From Palsa-1447 sp964414785 (GTDB lineage Bacteria; Verrucomicrobiota; Verrucomicrobiia; Opitutales; Opitutaceae), in the NCBI GenBank assembly GCA_964414785.1, contig CAYPXZ010000001.1, positions 124,001 through 188,000 on the forward strand: DNA of 64,000 nucleotides. The letters run 5' to 3'. The notes beneath the pieces were generated by a model. That model saw only the letters and a program-made list of their open reading frames with translations, was not told the DNA's origin and made no database searches. The position numbers were made by a program, and so were the translations under genes. This document shows, piece after piece, positions 22,643-32,481 of this stretch. Each line of letters starts with the position of its first letter. Positions within the stretch are counted from its first letter, which is position 1.

Positions 22643-24586
22643 ATGACATCTGGTTCACTTACCATCGGCCGGCGGATCGCCTTCGGATTCGTCCTCGCGT
22701 TTGTGCTCCTGGTTGTGGTCTCGGCCGTCGCATGGTTCACGCTGGGTGCGTCCGGCCGCAAGCTGTCGCTCTACGCGGGCAGCACCCAGGAGACCAATTC
22801 GGCCGCCGCCCTCGAATCGTCGATGCTCGAGCTCAAGCTCCATGTGAACGAATTCCTCGCGGCTCCCACGGCGGAGCACGCGAAGGCCTATCAGGATTCA
22901 AAGCAGAAGCTGGATCATGATCTTGCCCAGGCGGGCAAGCTTATTGAGGACCCGGACCGCAAGCAGCAACTGGCGGAGGCAACGACCTTCCTCGGCCAAT
23001 ACGACGGCGCCTTCCAGCGCGTCGTGGGCAATTCGGGAAAGCTCGACGCCGTCGTGCGCGATAAGCTCACCCCGCTCGGCGACTCGATCACGAAGGGCCT
23101 CCAGAAGGTGCTCACCGACGCCAAGAACAACGGCGACATGAACGGGGCCTTCAAGATCTCCAACGCGCTGAAGGCCTATTTCGAGTGCAGCAGCCTCGTT
23201 AACTCATTCCTCCTCACGTCGAGGGAGGATCTTGCCGATTCCGCCCGGACCAGCATCAAGTCCGTCGGAACCTCGATTGAGAAGATCGAGAAGGACCAGG
23301 AGGACCTGGTCAAGATGGACGCCTCGCTCAAGGACGAGGACAAGGACAAGCTCCTGAAGACGCTCCACGCGTCCGTTGACGACTACGTCCTGGCGCTGCA
23401 GTCGATCATCGAACTCAAGCACGAGCGAAACGACCTCGTCGGGAGCCAGATGGACAAGATCGCCCCGCAGTTCACCGCGGCCCTGGGGCGAGTCCGCCAG
23501 TCGGTCATCGGCTTCCAGGGCGAAATCGAGCAGGGGGCCCGCACGGACCAGAGGCGCAACGAGTACCTTGTGATCGGAACCACGATCGTCGGGGCGCTTG
23601 TCGGGTTCATCGCAGCCTGGTTCGTGATCCGCGGCATCACGCGGCCCATTTCAGTCATCGCGGACCGCCTTTCTGCGGAGTCGAACCAGACCTACGGTGC
23701 CGCCCTAACGGTCGCCGAGGTCAGCAGCTCCATGGCCGATGGCGCCAGCCGGCAGGCGGCCGCCCTCGAGCAGAGCAGCGCCTCGCTCCATGAGATGGCG
23801 AGCATGACCCAGCGCAATTCCGACAGCGCCCAGTCGGCGAAGAGCGTTGCTGCCGAGGCGCGGTCCACCGCCGACGCGGGCGCGCGCGACATGGCCGCCA
23901 TGAATGGCGCCATGGCCGCGATCCATTCCTCAAGCGCCGAGATCTCAAAGATCATCAAGACGATCGACGAGATCGCCTTCCAGACCAACATCCTCGCGCT
24001 CAACGCGGCCGTTGAGGCCGCCAGGGCCGGCGAGGCGGGGGCGGGATTCGCGGTCGTCGCCGAGGAGGTCCGCAACCTCGCCCAGCGCTCTGCCCAGGCG
24101 GCCAAGGAAACCGCGGCGAAGATCGAGGATGCATCCACAAAGAGCGAGCAGGGGGTCGCAATTAGCGGCCAGGTCGCCGCGAGCCTCAATGCGATCGTGG
24201 AGAGGATTCGCCAGCTTGACGAGATGGTCGGAGGGATCGCCCAGGCCTCCCATGAGCAGAGCGAGGGGATCACCCAGCTCAACCAGGCGGTCGCCGGCAT
24301 GGACCAGATTACCCAGACCAACGCCGGTCTGGCAGAGCAGGCCTCAACCTCCGCGCAAAAGCTCCAGGCCCAGTCCGCGGAGGTGAAGGTTGCGGTTGCC
24401 GACCTCATGCGGATGGTGCACGGCGTCGCTGAGCAGGAGCCGGCGGCACCCCAACACGCGGCGCCCCATAGGGCGCGTAAACCCGTGCTTCCCGCACTTC
24501 GCAGCAACGGTTCGAAAAAGGTCGAGATGCCGGCCCGCAACGGGACGAATGGGCACAAGCCCGAGATGCATTTCGTCGACCCGTAG
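22643..24586 (+). CDS. Methyl-accepting chemotaxis protein
   Basis: This 647-residue chemoreceptor transmits ligand binding to CheA. It has a first membrane helix (about residues 13-33), a long helical periplasmic domain of about 270 residues compatible with a helical-bimodular sensor, a second membrane helix (about 308-328), a short HAMP-like connector (RGITRPISVIADRL) and the signalling hairpin with its conserved tip, EIAFQTNILALNAAVEAARA, followed by GEAGAGFAVVAEEVRNLAQR. The carboxy terminus is a flexible Pro/Ala/Lys tail without a CheR-binding pentapeptide that I can recognise. No che genes lie in the window. The neighbouring kinases suggest a sensory island next to the flagellar locus. 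Confidence 0.93.
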   Translation: MTSGSLTIGRRIAFGFVLAFVLLVVVSAVAWFTLGASGRKLSLYAGSTQETNSAAALESSMLELKLHVNEFLAAPTAEHAKAYQDSKQKLDHDLAQAGKLIEDPDRKQQLAEATTFLGQYDGAFQRVVGNSGKLDAVVRDKLTPLGDSITKGLQKVLTDAKNNGDMNGAFKISNALKAYFECSSLVNSFLLTSREDLADSARTSIKSVGTSIEKIEKDQEDLVKMDASLKDEDKDKLLKTLHASVDDYVLALQSIIELKHERNDLVGSQMDKIAPQFTAALGRVRQSVIGFQGEIEQGARTDQRRNEYLVIGTTIVGALVGFIAAWFVIRGITRPISVIADRLSAESNQTYGAALTVAEVSSSMADGASRQAAALEQSSASLHEMASMTQRNSDSAQSAKSVAAEARSTADAGARDMAAMNGAMAAIHSSSAEISKIIKTIDEIAFQTNILALNAAVEAARAGEAGAGFAVVAEEVRNLAQRSAQAAKETAAKIEDASTKSEQGVAISGQVAASLNAIVERIRQLDEMVGGIAQASHEQSEGITQLNQAVAGMDQITQTNAGLAEQASTSAQKLQAQSAEVKVAVADLMRMVHGVAEQEPAAPQHAAPHRARKPVLPALRSNGSKKVEMPARNGTNGHKPEMHFVDP

Positions 24587-24664
24587 AATGAAGACCACCG
24601 CGCGGCTGCCGGGCCACACTTCGGTACGGTCGCGCGGAGATCTGATCAAGACACCTATCGACCC

Positions 24665-27262
24665 ATGCGACCAGCCTCAGATGTCACGCGCTGGTTGCTC
24701 CGGGTGTCCACCGGTTTCCTCTTTGCAACGGGGCTGATTGCGGTCTTCCTGGGCATCGGCCTGGCCCACCTGGGCATCCTCGGGTTCCTGCCGCAAGGCC
24801 CGCTTTGGATGCTGGCGTACGCGGGAACCGGCGCGGCGCTCATCATGGCGGCAACGTGCCTCTGGGCACGCCTATCGGGGAACCCGTACCTGCGCCTCAT
24901 TTATTCGAGGACACCGGCGGGCAGGTTCATGCGCCGGCTGATGGTGGCTGCGCTCGTCCTCCCGGTCGTCGGAGGGCTCGCCGAGAGGCTGGCAGCAAGC
25001 CGCGGCGTGCCGCTGGACGTGAACGTGGGGATATTCACGGTCGCGAGGATAGCCGCCCTCTCGGGGATCGGCCTGTTCGTGGGGTGGGGGATTTACCGAA
25101 GCGACCGGCGCAGGGACCAGGCGGAGAGGGACCTCGCCTCGGCCTTTCGCCAGCTCGAGCGGCAGACGGCGATGCTTCAGCACGAGGTCGCGCGCCGCAC
25201 CACCGAGCTGTCGCAGGCGCTGGCCTACAATGCGCGGCTGGCCCTCGTCGCGGCCCACACGAACGATGCCGTCGTGATCACGGACTGGTCGGGTTGCATT
25301 GACTGGGTCAACGATGGGTTCACGCGACTCAACGGCTACACCCTCGACGAGGTCCGGGGAAAAAACCCGAACGCGCTTCTTGTCGGACCGCTGACCGATC
25401 CCGCAACGGTGAGGATGATCGCCGAAAGGATGGAGCAAGGCCAGGCGGCCGATGCGGAGGTGATCCACTATGCGAAGGACGGACGCGCCTATTGGAGCGA
25501 CTTTGAGGTCCACCCCTTCCGGGACTCGTCCGAAAAGGTGATCGGGTTCACGGGCTCGGCGACGGACATCAGCGAGCGGAAGGGGGCCGAGGAGCGGCTT
25601 CTGGCCGCCAAGGATTCGGCCGAGCAGCTCAATTCCCAGCTTGAGGAGGCGATCGCGCACGCGCAGAGGTCCGCAATGGAGGCCAACCTGGCCAGCCAGG
25701 CGAAGAGCTCCTTCCTTGCCACGATGAGCCACGAGATCCGCACACCGTTAAACGGCATCCTCGGCATGGCGGGCCTTCTGCGTGACACGGGCATCAACGA
25801 GCGCCAGCTCGACTTCGTGCACACGATCGAGACAAGCGGCGACGCGCTCCTCGGAATCATCAACGACGTCCTCGACTATTCGAAGATCGAGGCCGGGAGG
25901 ATCGAGCTGGAGGCGGCGCCCTTGGACATTCGCGAGTGCGCCGAGAACGTCCTCGACCTCTTCGCCACCAAGGCCACGCAGAAGAACATAGAGCTGCTTT
26001 GCTGCATCGACCCAGGAGTCCCTCCGGCCATCGTCGGCGACGTCACGCGGCTTCGCCAGGTGATCGTCAACCTCGTCGGCAATGCGCTGAAGTTCACCGC
26101 AAAGGGCGAGGTGGTCGTGTCGATCGGCGCCTCGCCGGCCGAAGCCGACGGCTCGCATGAGATCCGGATCAGGGTCCGGGACACCGGGATCGGCATCCCG
26201 GAGGACCGCCGCGACCGCCTCTTCCAGCCGTTCTCCCAGGTCGACTCGTCGACCACGCGCAAGTACGGGGGCTCGGGCCTCGGGCTCGCAATAAGCAAGC
26301 GCCTCGCGGAGGCGATGGGCGGGAAGATGTGGGTCGAAAGCGAGGAGGGGCGCGGCTCCTCATTCATCTTCACGATCCAGGCCAGGGCCCAGGCGGTGGC
26401 CGAGAGACCCAGGTGGCAATGCGCGGCCGGGAGCTTCACTCGGGTCTCCGTGCTGGTCGTCGACGACAACGCAAGCTCCCGCGAGCTCCTGAAGGGGCAC
26501 CTGAAGTCATGGGGCGCCACCGTCGAGGCCGTGGCCTCCGGAGCCGAGGCGCTGGATTTCCTCCGCAGCACCGAAAGGTGCGACCTGGCGCTCATCGACC
26601 GGCAGATGCCCGCAATGGACGGCCTGGCGTTCGCAGCGGAGGTTCGCAGGCTGCCCCACGGCGGCGCGCTGCCGCTCATCCTGCTCAATTCGCTTTCCGA
26701 CGGGGCGACGAGGCCGGAGTTCGCGGCGCAGGTGAACAAGCCCCTCAAGCCCGAGCGCCTCTTTAACGCCGTGGACCGGCTCTTCGGCAAGCACGCCTCG
26801 TCATCGGCGCTGGCGGGGTCGCCATCGCGCCAGTCCGCGGTCGCACCCGCGTCGAGCCTTAAGGTCCTCCTGGTGGAGGACAACATAGTGAACCAGCGCG
26901 TGGCGACCATGCTCCTCGCCAAGCTCGGGGTCCATCCCCGCCTGGTCAGCAACGGCGCGGAGGCGCTCGCGGCGTTCTCGGAGCAGCCCTACGACTTCAT
27001 CCTGATGGACATGGAGATGCCCGTCATGGATGGCTGCGAGGCGACCCGGCAGATCAGGGGCCGCGCGGACGGCAAGCGGGCCTGGATCGTTGCCCTGACG
27101 GCCAACGCCATGAACAGCGACCGACGGCGGGCGTTCGAGGCCGGGATGAACGACTTTGTTTCCAAGCCCATTCGGCTCTCGGACCTGGAATCGGCCTTCA
27201 AGCGGGCGGCCGAGGGCGTCGAACTGGCTGAGTCCACAGCCGCAGCGGCAGACGCCGCCTGA
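24665..27262 (+). CDS. Hybrid histidine kinase with PAS and two receivers
   Basis: The 865-residue protein has three or so amino-terminal membrane segments (within residues 1-140), a coiled coil, one PAS-PAC domain (about residues 190-310), a kinase core with phospho-acceptor His356 in TMSHEIRTPLNGILGMAGLL and ATPase motifs DTGIGIPEDRRDRLFQPFSQ and GSGLGLAISKRL, then two receivers. Receiver 1 has Asp645 in LALIDRQMPAMDG; receiver 2 has Asp782 in FILMDMEMPVMDG with the usual Lys in FVSKPIR. Such kinases usually pass phosphate to a histidine phosphotransfer protein, which is not encoded nearby. It follows the chemoreceptor by 78 bases on the same strand. Confidence 0.93.
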   Translation: MRPASDVTRWLLRVSTGFLFATGLIAVFLGIGLAHLGILGFLPQGPLWMLAYAGTGAALIMAATCLWARLSGNPYLRLIYSRTPAGRFMRRLMVAALVLPVVGGLAERLAASRGVPLDVNVGIFTVARIAALSGIGLFVGWGIYRSDRRRDQAERDLASAFRQLERQTAMLQHEVARRTTELSQALAYNARLALVAAHTNDAVVITDWSGCIDWVNDGFTRLNGYTLDEVRGKNPNALLVGPLTDPATVRMIAERMEQGQAADAEVIHYAKDGRAYWSDFEVHPFRDSSEKVIGFTGSATDISERKGAEERLLAAKDSAEQLNSQLEEAIAHAQRSAMEANLASQAKSSFLATMSHEIRTPLNGILGMAGLLRDTGINERQLDFVHTIETSGDALLGIINDVLDYSKIEAGRIELEAAPLDIRECAENVLDLFATKATQKNIELLCCIDPGVPPAIVGDVTRLRQVIVNLVGNALKFTAKGEVVVSIGASPAEADGSHEIRIRVRDTGIGIPEDRRDRLFQPFSQVDSSTTRKYGGSGLGLAISKRLAEAMGGKMWVESEEGRGSSFIFTIQARAQAVAERPRWQCAAGSFTRVSVLVVDDNASSRELLKGHLKSWGATVEAVASGAEALDFLRSTERCDLALIDRQMPAMDGLAFAAEVRRLPHGGALPLILLNSLSDGATRPEFAAQVNKPLKPERLFNAVDRLFGKHASSSALAGSPSRQSAVAPASSLKVLLVEDNIVNQRVATMLLAKLGVHPRLVSNGAEALAAFSEQPYDFILMDMEMPVMDGCEATRQIRGRADGKRAWIVALTANAMNSDRRRAFEAGMNDFVSKPIRLSDLESAFKRAAEGVELAESTAAAADAA

Positions 27263-27292
27263 CCGGGCGCCCCTCGGTTCGCGGCCGCCGGC

Positions 27293-30200
27293 TCACGAGG
27301 CGGCGGCCGGTTTCATCGCCCGACCGCGAAGCTCCCTGGAGCGCCAGAGGTAGAAGACAGCGGGGTAGACGATCAACTCCATCATGGTCGAGGTGACCAC
27401 GCCCCCGACCATCGGGGTCGCGATCCGCTTCATGACGTCGGCCCCGGCGCCGTGGCTCCAGAGGATCGGCAGGAGACCGGCGATTATGACCGCGGCCGTC
27501 ATGGCCTTCGGCCGCACCCGCTTCACCGCGCCGTGATAGATGGCCCCGCGCAGGCCGTCTGGGCCCGTGAGCCGGCCCGCCTTCATCCATTCGTCGTAGG
27601 CAAGGTCCAGGTAGAGGAGCATCACGACGCCGGTCTCGGCGTCCAGTCCGGCCAGAGCGATTATGCCGACCCACACCGCCACGCTCATGTTGTAGCCCGA
27701 CAGGTAGATCATCCAGAAAGCCCCGACCAGAGAGAACGGGACGGCCAGCAGGACGATGGCCGTCTTGATCCAGGATTTTGTGTTGAGGTAGATGATGAAG
27801 ACGATGATCAGCAGGGTCAGGGGGATGACGACCATCAGGCGCTGCTGGGCGCGCTGCATGTATTCGAACTGGCCGCTCCAGATGACGCTGTAGCCCGACG
27901 GGACCTTGAGCTCGCCGCGGCGCATGGAGTCGTTCACGGCCTGCTGGGCAGCCCGGACATAGGTTCCGATGTCGGTTCCTTGAACGTCAATGTAGACCCA
28001 GGCGTTGGGGACGGCCCCTTCGCTCTTTACGCCCATGGGAGCGGAGACGACCCTAAGCCTCGCGAGCTGGCTGAGCGGGATCTGGGCCATGGCGCCGGAA
28101 GATCCCGTCTGCATGCCAAGGCGGACCGGGATTGCGATGTCGCGCAGCGCCTCGAGGTTCTCCCGGTAGTCCCGGTCATACCTCAGGATGACGCCGTAGC
28201 GCTCAAGTCCCTCCACGGTCGTCGTCAGCGGCATCCCTCCGAGCGCGACCTGGAGGACTTCCTGGACGTCGCCGACCGTGAGCCCGTAGCGGGCGATCGC
28301 GTCGCGATCGATGTCGAACTCGACATAGTTGCCTCCCATCACGCGCTCGGCGAACACGCTGCTCGTCCCGGGCACGCGCCGGATGATCGCCTCTAGCTGG
28401 CCCGCGATGCGTTCAAGGTCGGCCAGGTTGGGGCCCGCGACCTTGATGCCAACGGGGGTCTTTATGCCGGTGGCGAGCATGTCGATCCGGGTCTTGATCG
28501 GCATCGTCCAGGCGTTGGTGAGGCCGGGGATCTGGACCGCGGCGTTGAGCGCGGCAACAAGCTCGTCCAGAGTGCGCCGGCGATGGGACACGGCTTTCCC
28601 CGGGCGGCCGGGGATATCCACGAGCGGCCACTCGCTCTCAGGCCTGAGCATGATCGTGGTTTCGATCATGTCCATCGGCGCCGGGTCCGTCGCGGTCTCG
28701 GCGCGTCCCATCTTCCCGAAGACGCTGTGCACCTCAGGGAAGCTCCGGATCACCCTGTCGGTCTGCTGGAGGACCTCCCTTGCCTTCGTGGGCGATATTC
28801 CCGGGAAGGTCGTCGGCATGTAGAGCAGGTCGCCCTCGTAGAGCGGCGGCATGAATTCCGATCCCAGGTTCTGGTAGGGGAATGCGCGGCCGATCTTTGC
28901 GGCGAGCGACTTCGCGTCGCCGTCCGCCAGCCTGTCGGTCACGAGGGCATTCCACGGGAAGAAGACCCATCCGACAACCAGGACCGCGCCCGCGATCACA
29001 GCCCAGCGGAACCTGATGACGAGGTCGAGAAGGGGATGGTAGACCCAGACCAGGAGGCGGTTCAGCGGGTTCCTATCCTCCGCGGGCAATCGTCCCCGCA
29101 CGAGAAACCCCATCAGGACGGGGGCGAGCGTGACGGACAGGAGCGCAGCCGAAGCCATCGAATAGGTCTTCGTGAACGCAAGGGGCTTAAACATGCGGCC
29201 CTCCTGGTCCTGGAGTGTGAAGATGGGCAGGAAGGAGACCGTTATCACGAGGAGCGAGTAGAACAGCGTGGGACCCACCTCGATCGAGGCATCGCGGATG
29301 ATCTCCCAGTGTGCCTTCCTGCCCTGGTCGCGCTCGAGGTGCTTGTGCGCGTTCTCGATCATGATGATGACGGCGTCCACCATAGCCCCGATGGCGATTG
29401 CGATGCCTCCGAGGGACATGATGTTCGAGCTCAACCCCTGCCGGTACATGATGATGAACGAGGCCAGTACCGCTACGGGAAGGATGATGATGGCCACGAG
29501 GGCGCTGCGGAAGTGCAGCAGGAACAGGAGGCAGACGAGCGCCACGACGATGCTTTCCTCGAAAAGCTTGGACCTAAGGGTGTCCACCGCCCGGTCGATG
29601 AGCTCGGTGCGGTCGTAGACCACCGTGTACTCGACCCCCGGCGGCAGGCTCTTCATCGCCTGGTCAAGGCGTGCCTTCACCGCCTGGATCACGTGCCGCG
29701 TGTCCACGCCGTACCGCACCACCACGATGCCGCCGACGGTCTCGCCCTCGCCGTTGAGCTCGGCGACGCCCCTTCGCATGTCGGGGCCGACCTGGACATT
29801 GGCAACGTCTCCGAGCTGGATCGGTGTGCCGCCCTCCCCACGGCCCACGGCAATCCGGCGGATGTCCTCGACTCCCTGGATGTACCCCCGAACGCGCAGG
29901 ATGAACTCCTTCTCCCCCATCTCGATCGAGCGCCCACCGACCTCGCCGTTGCTCTTCTGGACAGCCATCGCGATCTCGCTGATGGAAAGGTTGTAGGCAT
30001 GCAGCCTGTGCGGATCGACCGTGATCTGGTACTGCTTCACGAACCCTCCGACGGAGGCCACCTCGGCGACGCCATCGACGCTTGCCAGCTGGTAGCGCAG
30101 GAACCAGTCCTGCATCGACCGCAACTCGGCGAGGTCGTGCTTCTTCGAGTTGAGCGAATACATGAAGGCCCAGCCCACTCCCGTGGCGTCGGGGCCGAGC

Positions 30201-30583
30201 TGGGGCGACGCGCCAGCGGGAAGGCTCGCCGCGATTCCGCTCAGGTACTCTAGCACCCGGCTCCGGGCCCAGTAGGGATCGGTGCCATCCTCGAAGATGA
30301 CATAGACGAACGAGAATCCGTAGTAGGAATAGCCCCGCACCACCTTCGCGGAAGGCACGGAGAGCATCTTCGTGGTGAGCGGGTAGGTGAGCTGGTCCTG
30401 AACGATCTGCGGGGCCTGGCCCGGCCATTCCGTGAAGATGATGACCTGCGTGTCCGAAAGGTCGGGAATGGCATCGAGCGGGATGTGCCTGAGCGAGAAA
30501 TAGCCGCCCAGCACCACCGCCGCCGTCGCCACGATGACGAGGAGCCTGTTCTTGAGCGAGAAGTCGATGATGCGGGTGAGCAT
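27293..30583 (-). CDS. cusA: Heavy-metal RND efflux pump, CusA/CzcA family
   Basis: This is the inner-membrane proton-driven pump of a tripartite metal exporter. The 1,096-residue protein starts MLTRIIDFSLKNRLLVIVAT and has the twelve-helix RND architecture with two large periplasmic loops. Family motifs include GYFSLRHIPLDAIPDLSDTQ, SKHDLAELRSMQDWFLRYQL of the copper/silver branch, and the intramembrane GAMVDAVIIMIENAHKHLE. The frame is open for 23 codons upstream of the ATG at 30583, which is the family start. It is the last gene of cusC-cusB-cusA. The CusA-like features and the metal-binding domain on the adjacent adaptor favour Cu(I)/Ag(I), but the substrate is inferred. Confidence 0.92.
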   Translation of the reverse strand: MLTRIIDFSLKNRLLVIVATAAVVLGGYFSLRHIPLDAIPDLSDTQVIIFTEWPGQAPQIVQDQLTYPLTTKMLSVPSAKVVRGYSYYGFSFVYVIFEDGTDPYWARSRVLEYLSGIAASLPAGASPQLGPDATGVGWAFMYSLNSKKHDLAELRSMQDWFLRYQLASVDGVAEVASVGGFVKQYQITVDPHRLHAYNLSISEIAMAVQKSNGEVGGRSIEMGEKEFILRVRGYIQGVEDIRRIAVGRGEGGTPIQLGDVANVQVGPDMRRGVAELNGEGETVGGIVVVRYGVDTRHVIQAVKARLDQAMKSLPPGVEYTVVYDRTELIDRAVDTLRSKLFEESIVVALVCLLFLLHFRSALVAIIILPVAVLASFIIMYRQGLSSNIMSLGGIAIAIGAMVDAVIIMIENAHKHLERDQGRKAHWEIIRDASIEVGPTLFYSLLVITVSFLPIFTLQDQEGRMFKPLAFTKTYSMASAALLSVTLAPVLMGFLVRGRLPAEDRNPLNRLLVWVYHPLLDLVIRFRWAVIAGAVLVVGWVFFPWNALVTDRLADGDAKSLAAKIGRAFPYQNLGSEFMPPLYEGDLLYMPTTFPGISPTKAREVLQQTDRVIRSFPEVHSVFGKMGRAETATDPAPMDMIETTIMLRPESEWPLVDIPGRPGKAVSHRRRTLDELVAALNAAVQIPGLTNAWTMPIKTRIDMLATGIKTPVGIKVAGPNLADLERIAGQLEAIIRRVPGTSSVFAERVMGGNYVEFDIDRDAIARYGLTVGDVQEVLQVALGGMPLTTTVEGLERYGVILRYDRDYRENLEALRDIAIPVRLGMQTGSSGAMAQIPLSQLARLRVVSAPMGVKSEGAVPNAWVYIDVQGTDIGTYVRAAQQAVNDSMRRGELKVPSGYSVIWSGQFEYMQRAQQRLMVVIPLTLLIIVFIIYLNTKSWIKTAIVLLAVPFSLVGAFWMIYLSGYNMSVAVWVGIIALAGLDAETGVVMLLYLDLAYDEWMKAGRLTGPDGLRGAIYHGAVKRVRPKAMTAAVIIAGLLPILWSHGAGADVMKRIATPMVGGVVTSTMMELIVYPAVFYLWRSRELRGRAMKPAAAS

Positions 30584-30597
30584 GGAGGTCCGGGCGG

Positions 30598-32469
30598 CTA
30601 GTTCCTGGCAGGCGCCGCGGGTGAAGGCCGGCCTTCGATCTCCTCTCCGCACTCAAGCATGGTCGAGCCGTAGAAGGGGTTCCTCAGCTCCGCTGACCTC
30701 GAGAGCCAGCGGCCGGTGCCGATCCCCGGGGCCATCGGGCACTGGAAGACGTGCAGCCCGGCGGACTGGCTGACATGGTTCTCACGAGCGAGGTCTGCGA
30801 CCGCGGTGCTGAAGTAGGCGAAGTCGAGGCGGGCGGCCTTGAGGTCGGTGCGGTCGGCGATCGCATACTTGAATTTTCCCAGCGGGCCGTCGGCGGCGTG
30901 CGCGTCGTCGGCGATGAACGCGGCGAGCGCCTGCCGCATCCTGGGAAGGATCCTGCGATAGCCGGCAAGGTCGTCGGCCGAAAGGGCCTCCGAGGCTTCG
31001 ACGGTCGTATTTGCAAGGCCGAGCAGGAGCGCCCGCGCCGAGTCGGGCAGCGTTGACAGCTCCTCCATTCCGATGGCCGAGGAGCCCGCCGGATGTCCGG
31101 TTGCCGCCCCGGGCGACGGGGCCGAGGTCCGGCCTCCGGGCTCCCCGGATGACCGTAGCATCTTCTGGATCGCGTCGCGAAGCTGGCTCTCCGAATCGAG
31201 CATGAACTGGCCGGAGGTGACGACCTCCTCGCCGCCGCGGAGCCCCTCGAGCACTTGGTACAAGTTGCCCTGGCTTCGGACCCCCAGCTCGACCTCCCGC
31301 GGCTCAAATGCTCCGTCCTTGAGCGCGATGAAGACCGTGTTGTGCTCGCCGCTGCGAAGCACGGCCAAGTCCGGCACCAGGACGGCGGCGTCTGAGATCT
31401 TGGCGGCGAAGCGAACGTCCACGTACATACCGGGCCGCAGGTATCCGTCCGCATTTGCGAGAACGATCCGGGCGGTCGCGGTGCGGGTCTGCTCATCCAC
31501 CTGGGGAAGCATGGTCTCGACGGTTCCGCTGTAGCGGCGTTCCTGGCCGTAGGTGACGCGCACCGTCGCCTCCTGGCCTGCCCTTACGAAGGAGAGGTCC
31601 TGCTCGAAGACCTGGGCAAGCACCCAAACCGAGGACAGGTCGGCGAGGCGATAGATCCGCTCGCCCGACTTGACCATCTGTCCCGACACCGCGGCCTTCT
31701 CGATGACAACCCCGTCGACCGGGGCCCTGAAAACATAAGTCCTCCTAGGTTCCTTTGTGCGGGCGACGCCGGCAATGAAGTCGGCCGGCAGATCGAACAG
31801 CTGCAGGCGCCCAAGCGCGGCGCGCGTGATGGGGCCGCCCGCCTCGCCCTCGGTACGCAGGGCGACGAGGTAGTTCAGCTGCGCGTTGTAGAGGTCCGGC
31901 GAGTAGATCTCAAAGAGCGGATCGCCCGCCCTGACTTGGGTCCATGTTGCGCCGACGAAGAGTTTCTCGATCCAGCCGTCGTACTTTGTGGTGATCTCGC
32001 GAAGGCCCTCCTCATTGTAGGCCACGGTCCCGACGGCGCGGAACTCCCTGACGACGGGCCCGCGTGCGACCTGGGCGGTCTTCAGGTTCATGCGCTGGAT
32101 GGTCACCGAGTCGATCCGTATCTCGTCTGTGGGGGCCGCGCTGTCCTCATAGACAGGGATCCGGTCCATTCCCATTGAGTCCTTGCCCGGCTTGTCGCTC
32201 ACCTCACCGGCGATCATGGAGGACTTGTAGTACTTGACCTTCTTCTCGCCGGTGCCCGCGCCGCCTGAATTTGGACGGATGGGTGTGAGCTCCATGCCGC
32301 AGATCGGGCACTTTCCAGGCTCATGCTTGATGATCTGCGGGTGCATCCCGCACGTGTAGAGCTGCTCCTCCGCACCGGCCAGGGGCGCGAGCAACGCGAG
32401 CGAAAGCAGTGCGACGGCGGCCGCAAGGAGGGCTGCCAGGGGGCGGGGGAAGGGGATCGCGTATTTCAT
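30598..32469 (-). CDS. cusB: Metal efflux adaptor (CusB-like) with two extra metal-binding regions
   Basis: This is the periplasmic membrane-fusion adaptor linking CusA to the outer-membrane channel. After a signal peptide it has a heavy-metal-binding domain (YTCGMHPQIIKHEPGKCPIC; Cys40, Cys54, Cys57), then a typical adaptor core (IEKLFVGATWTQVRAGDPLF, then RAPVDGVVIEKAAVSGQMV). The carboxy terminus adds a helical DUF3347-type domain ending with HVFQCPMAPG and NPFYGSTMLECG. At 623 residues it is longer than enteric CusB (about 400). The extra Cys/Met/His-rich ends suggest metal delivery or loading. cusA follows after 14 bases. Confidence 0.92.
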   Translation of the reverse strand: MKYAIPFPRPLAALLAAAVALLSLALLAPLAGAEEQLYTCGMHPQIIKHEPGKCPICGMELTPIRPNSGGAGTGEKKVKYYKSSMIAGEVSDKPGKDSMGMDRIPVYEDSAAPTDEIRIDSVTIQRMNLKTAQVARGPVVREFRAVGTVAYNEEGLREITTKYDGWIEKLFVGATWTQVRAGDPLFEIYSPDLYNAQLNYLVALRTEGEAGGPITRAALGRLQLFDLPADFIAGVARTKEPRRTYVFRAPVDGVVIEKAAVSGQMVKSGERIYRLADLSSVWVLAQVFEQDLSFVRAGQEATVRVTYGQERRYSGTVETMLPQVDEQTRTATARIVLANADGYLRPGMYVDVRFAAKISDAAVLVPDLAVLRSGEHNTVFIALKDGAFEPREVELGVRSQGNLYQVLEGLRGGEEVVTSGQFMLDSESQLRDAIQKMLRSSGEPGGRTSAPSPGAATGHPAGSSAIGMEELSTLPDSARALLLGLANTTVEASEALSADDLAGYRRILPRMRQALAAFIADDAHAADGPLGKFKYAIADRTDLKAARLDFAYFSTAVADLARENHVSQSAGLHVFQCPMAPGIGTGRWLSRSAELRNPFYGSTMLECGEEIEGRPSPAAPARN

Positions 32470-32481
32470 TTTCTCTGGTGC

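Noticed and set aside
28583..30253. Plus-strand open frame (about 550 codons) opposite cusA
   Set aside because: Antisense to an essential domain of the RND pump, no homology, typical GC-rich shadow.
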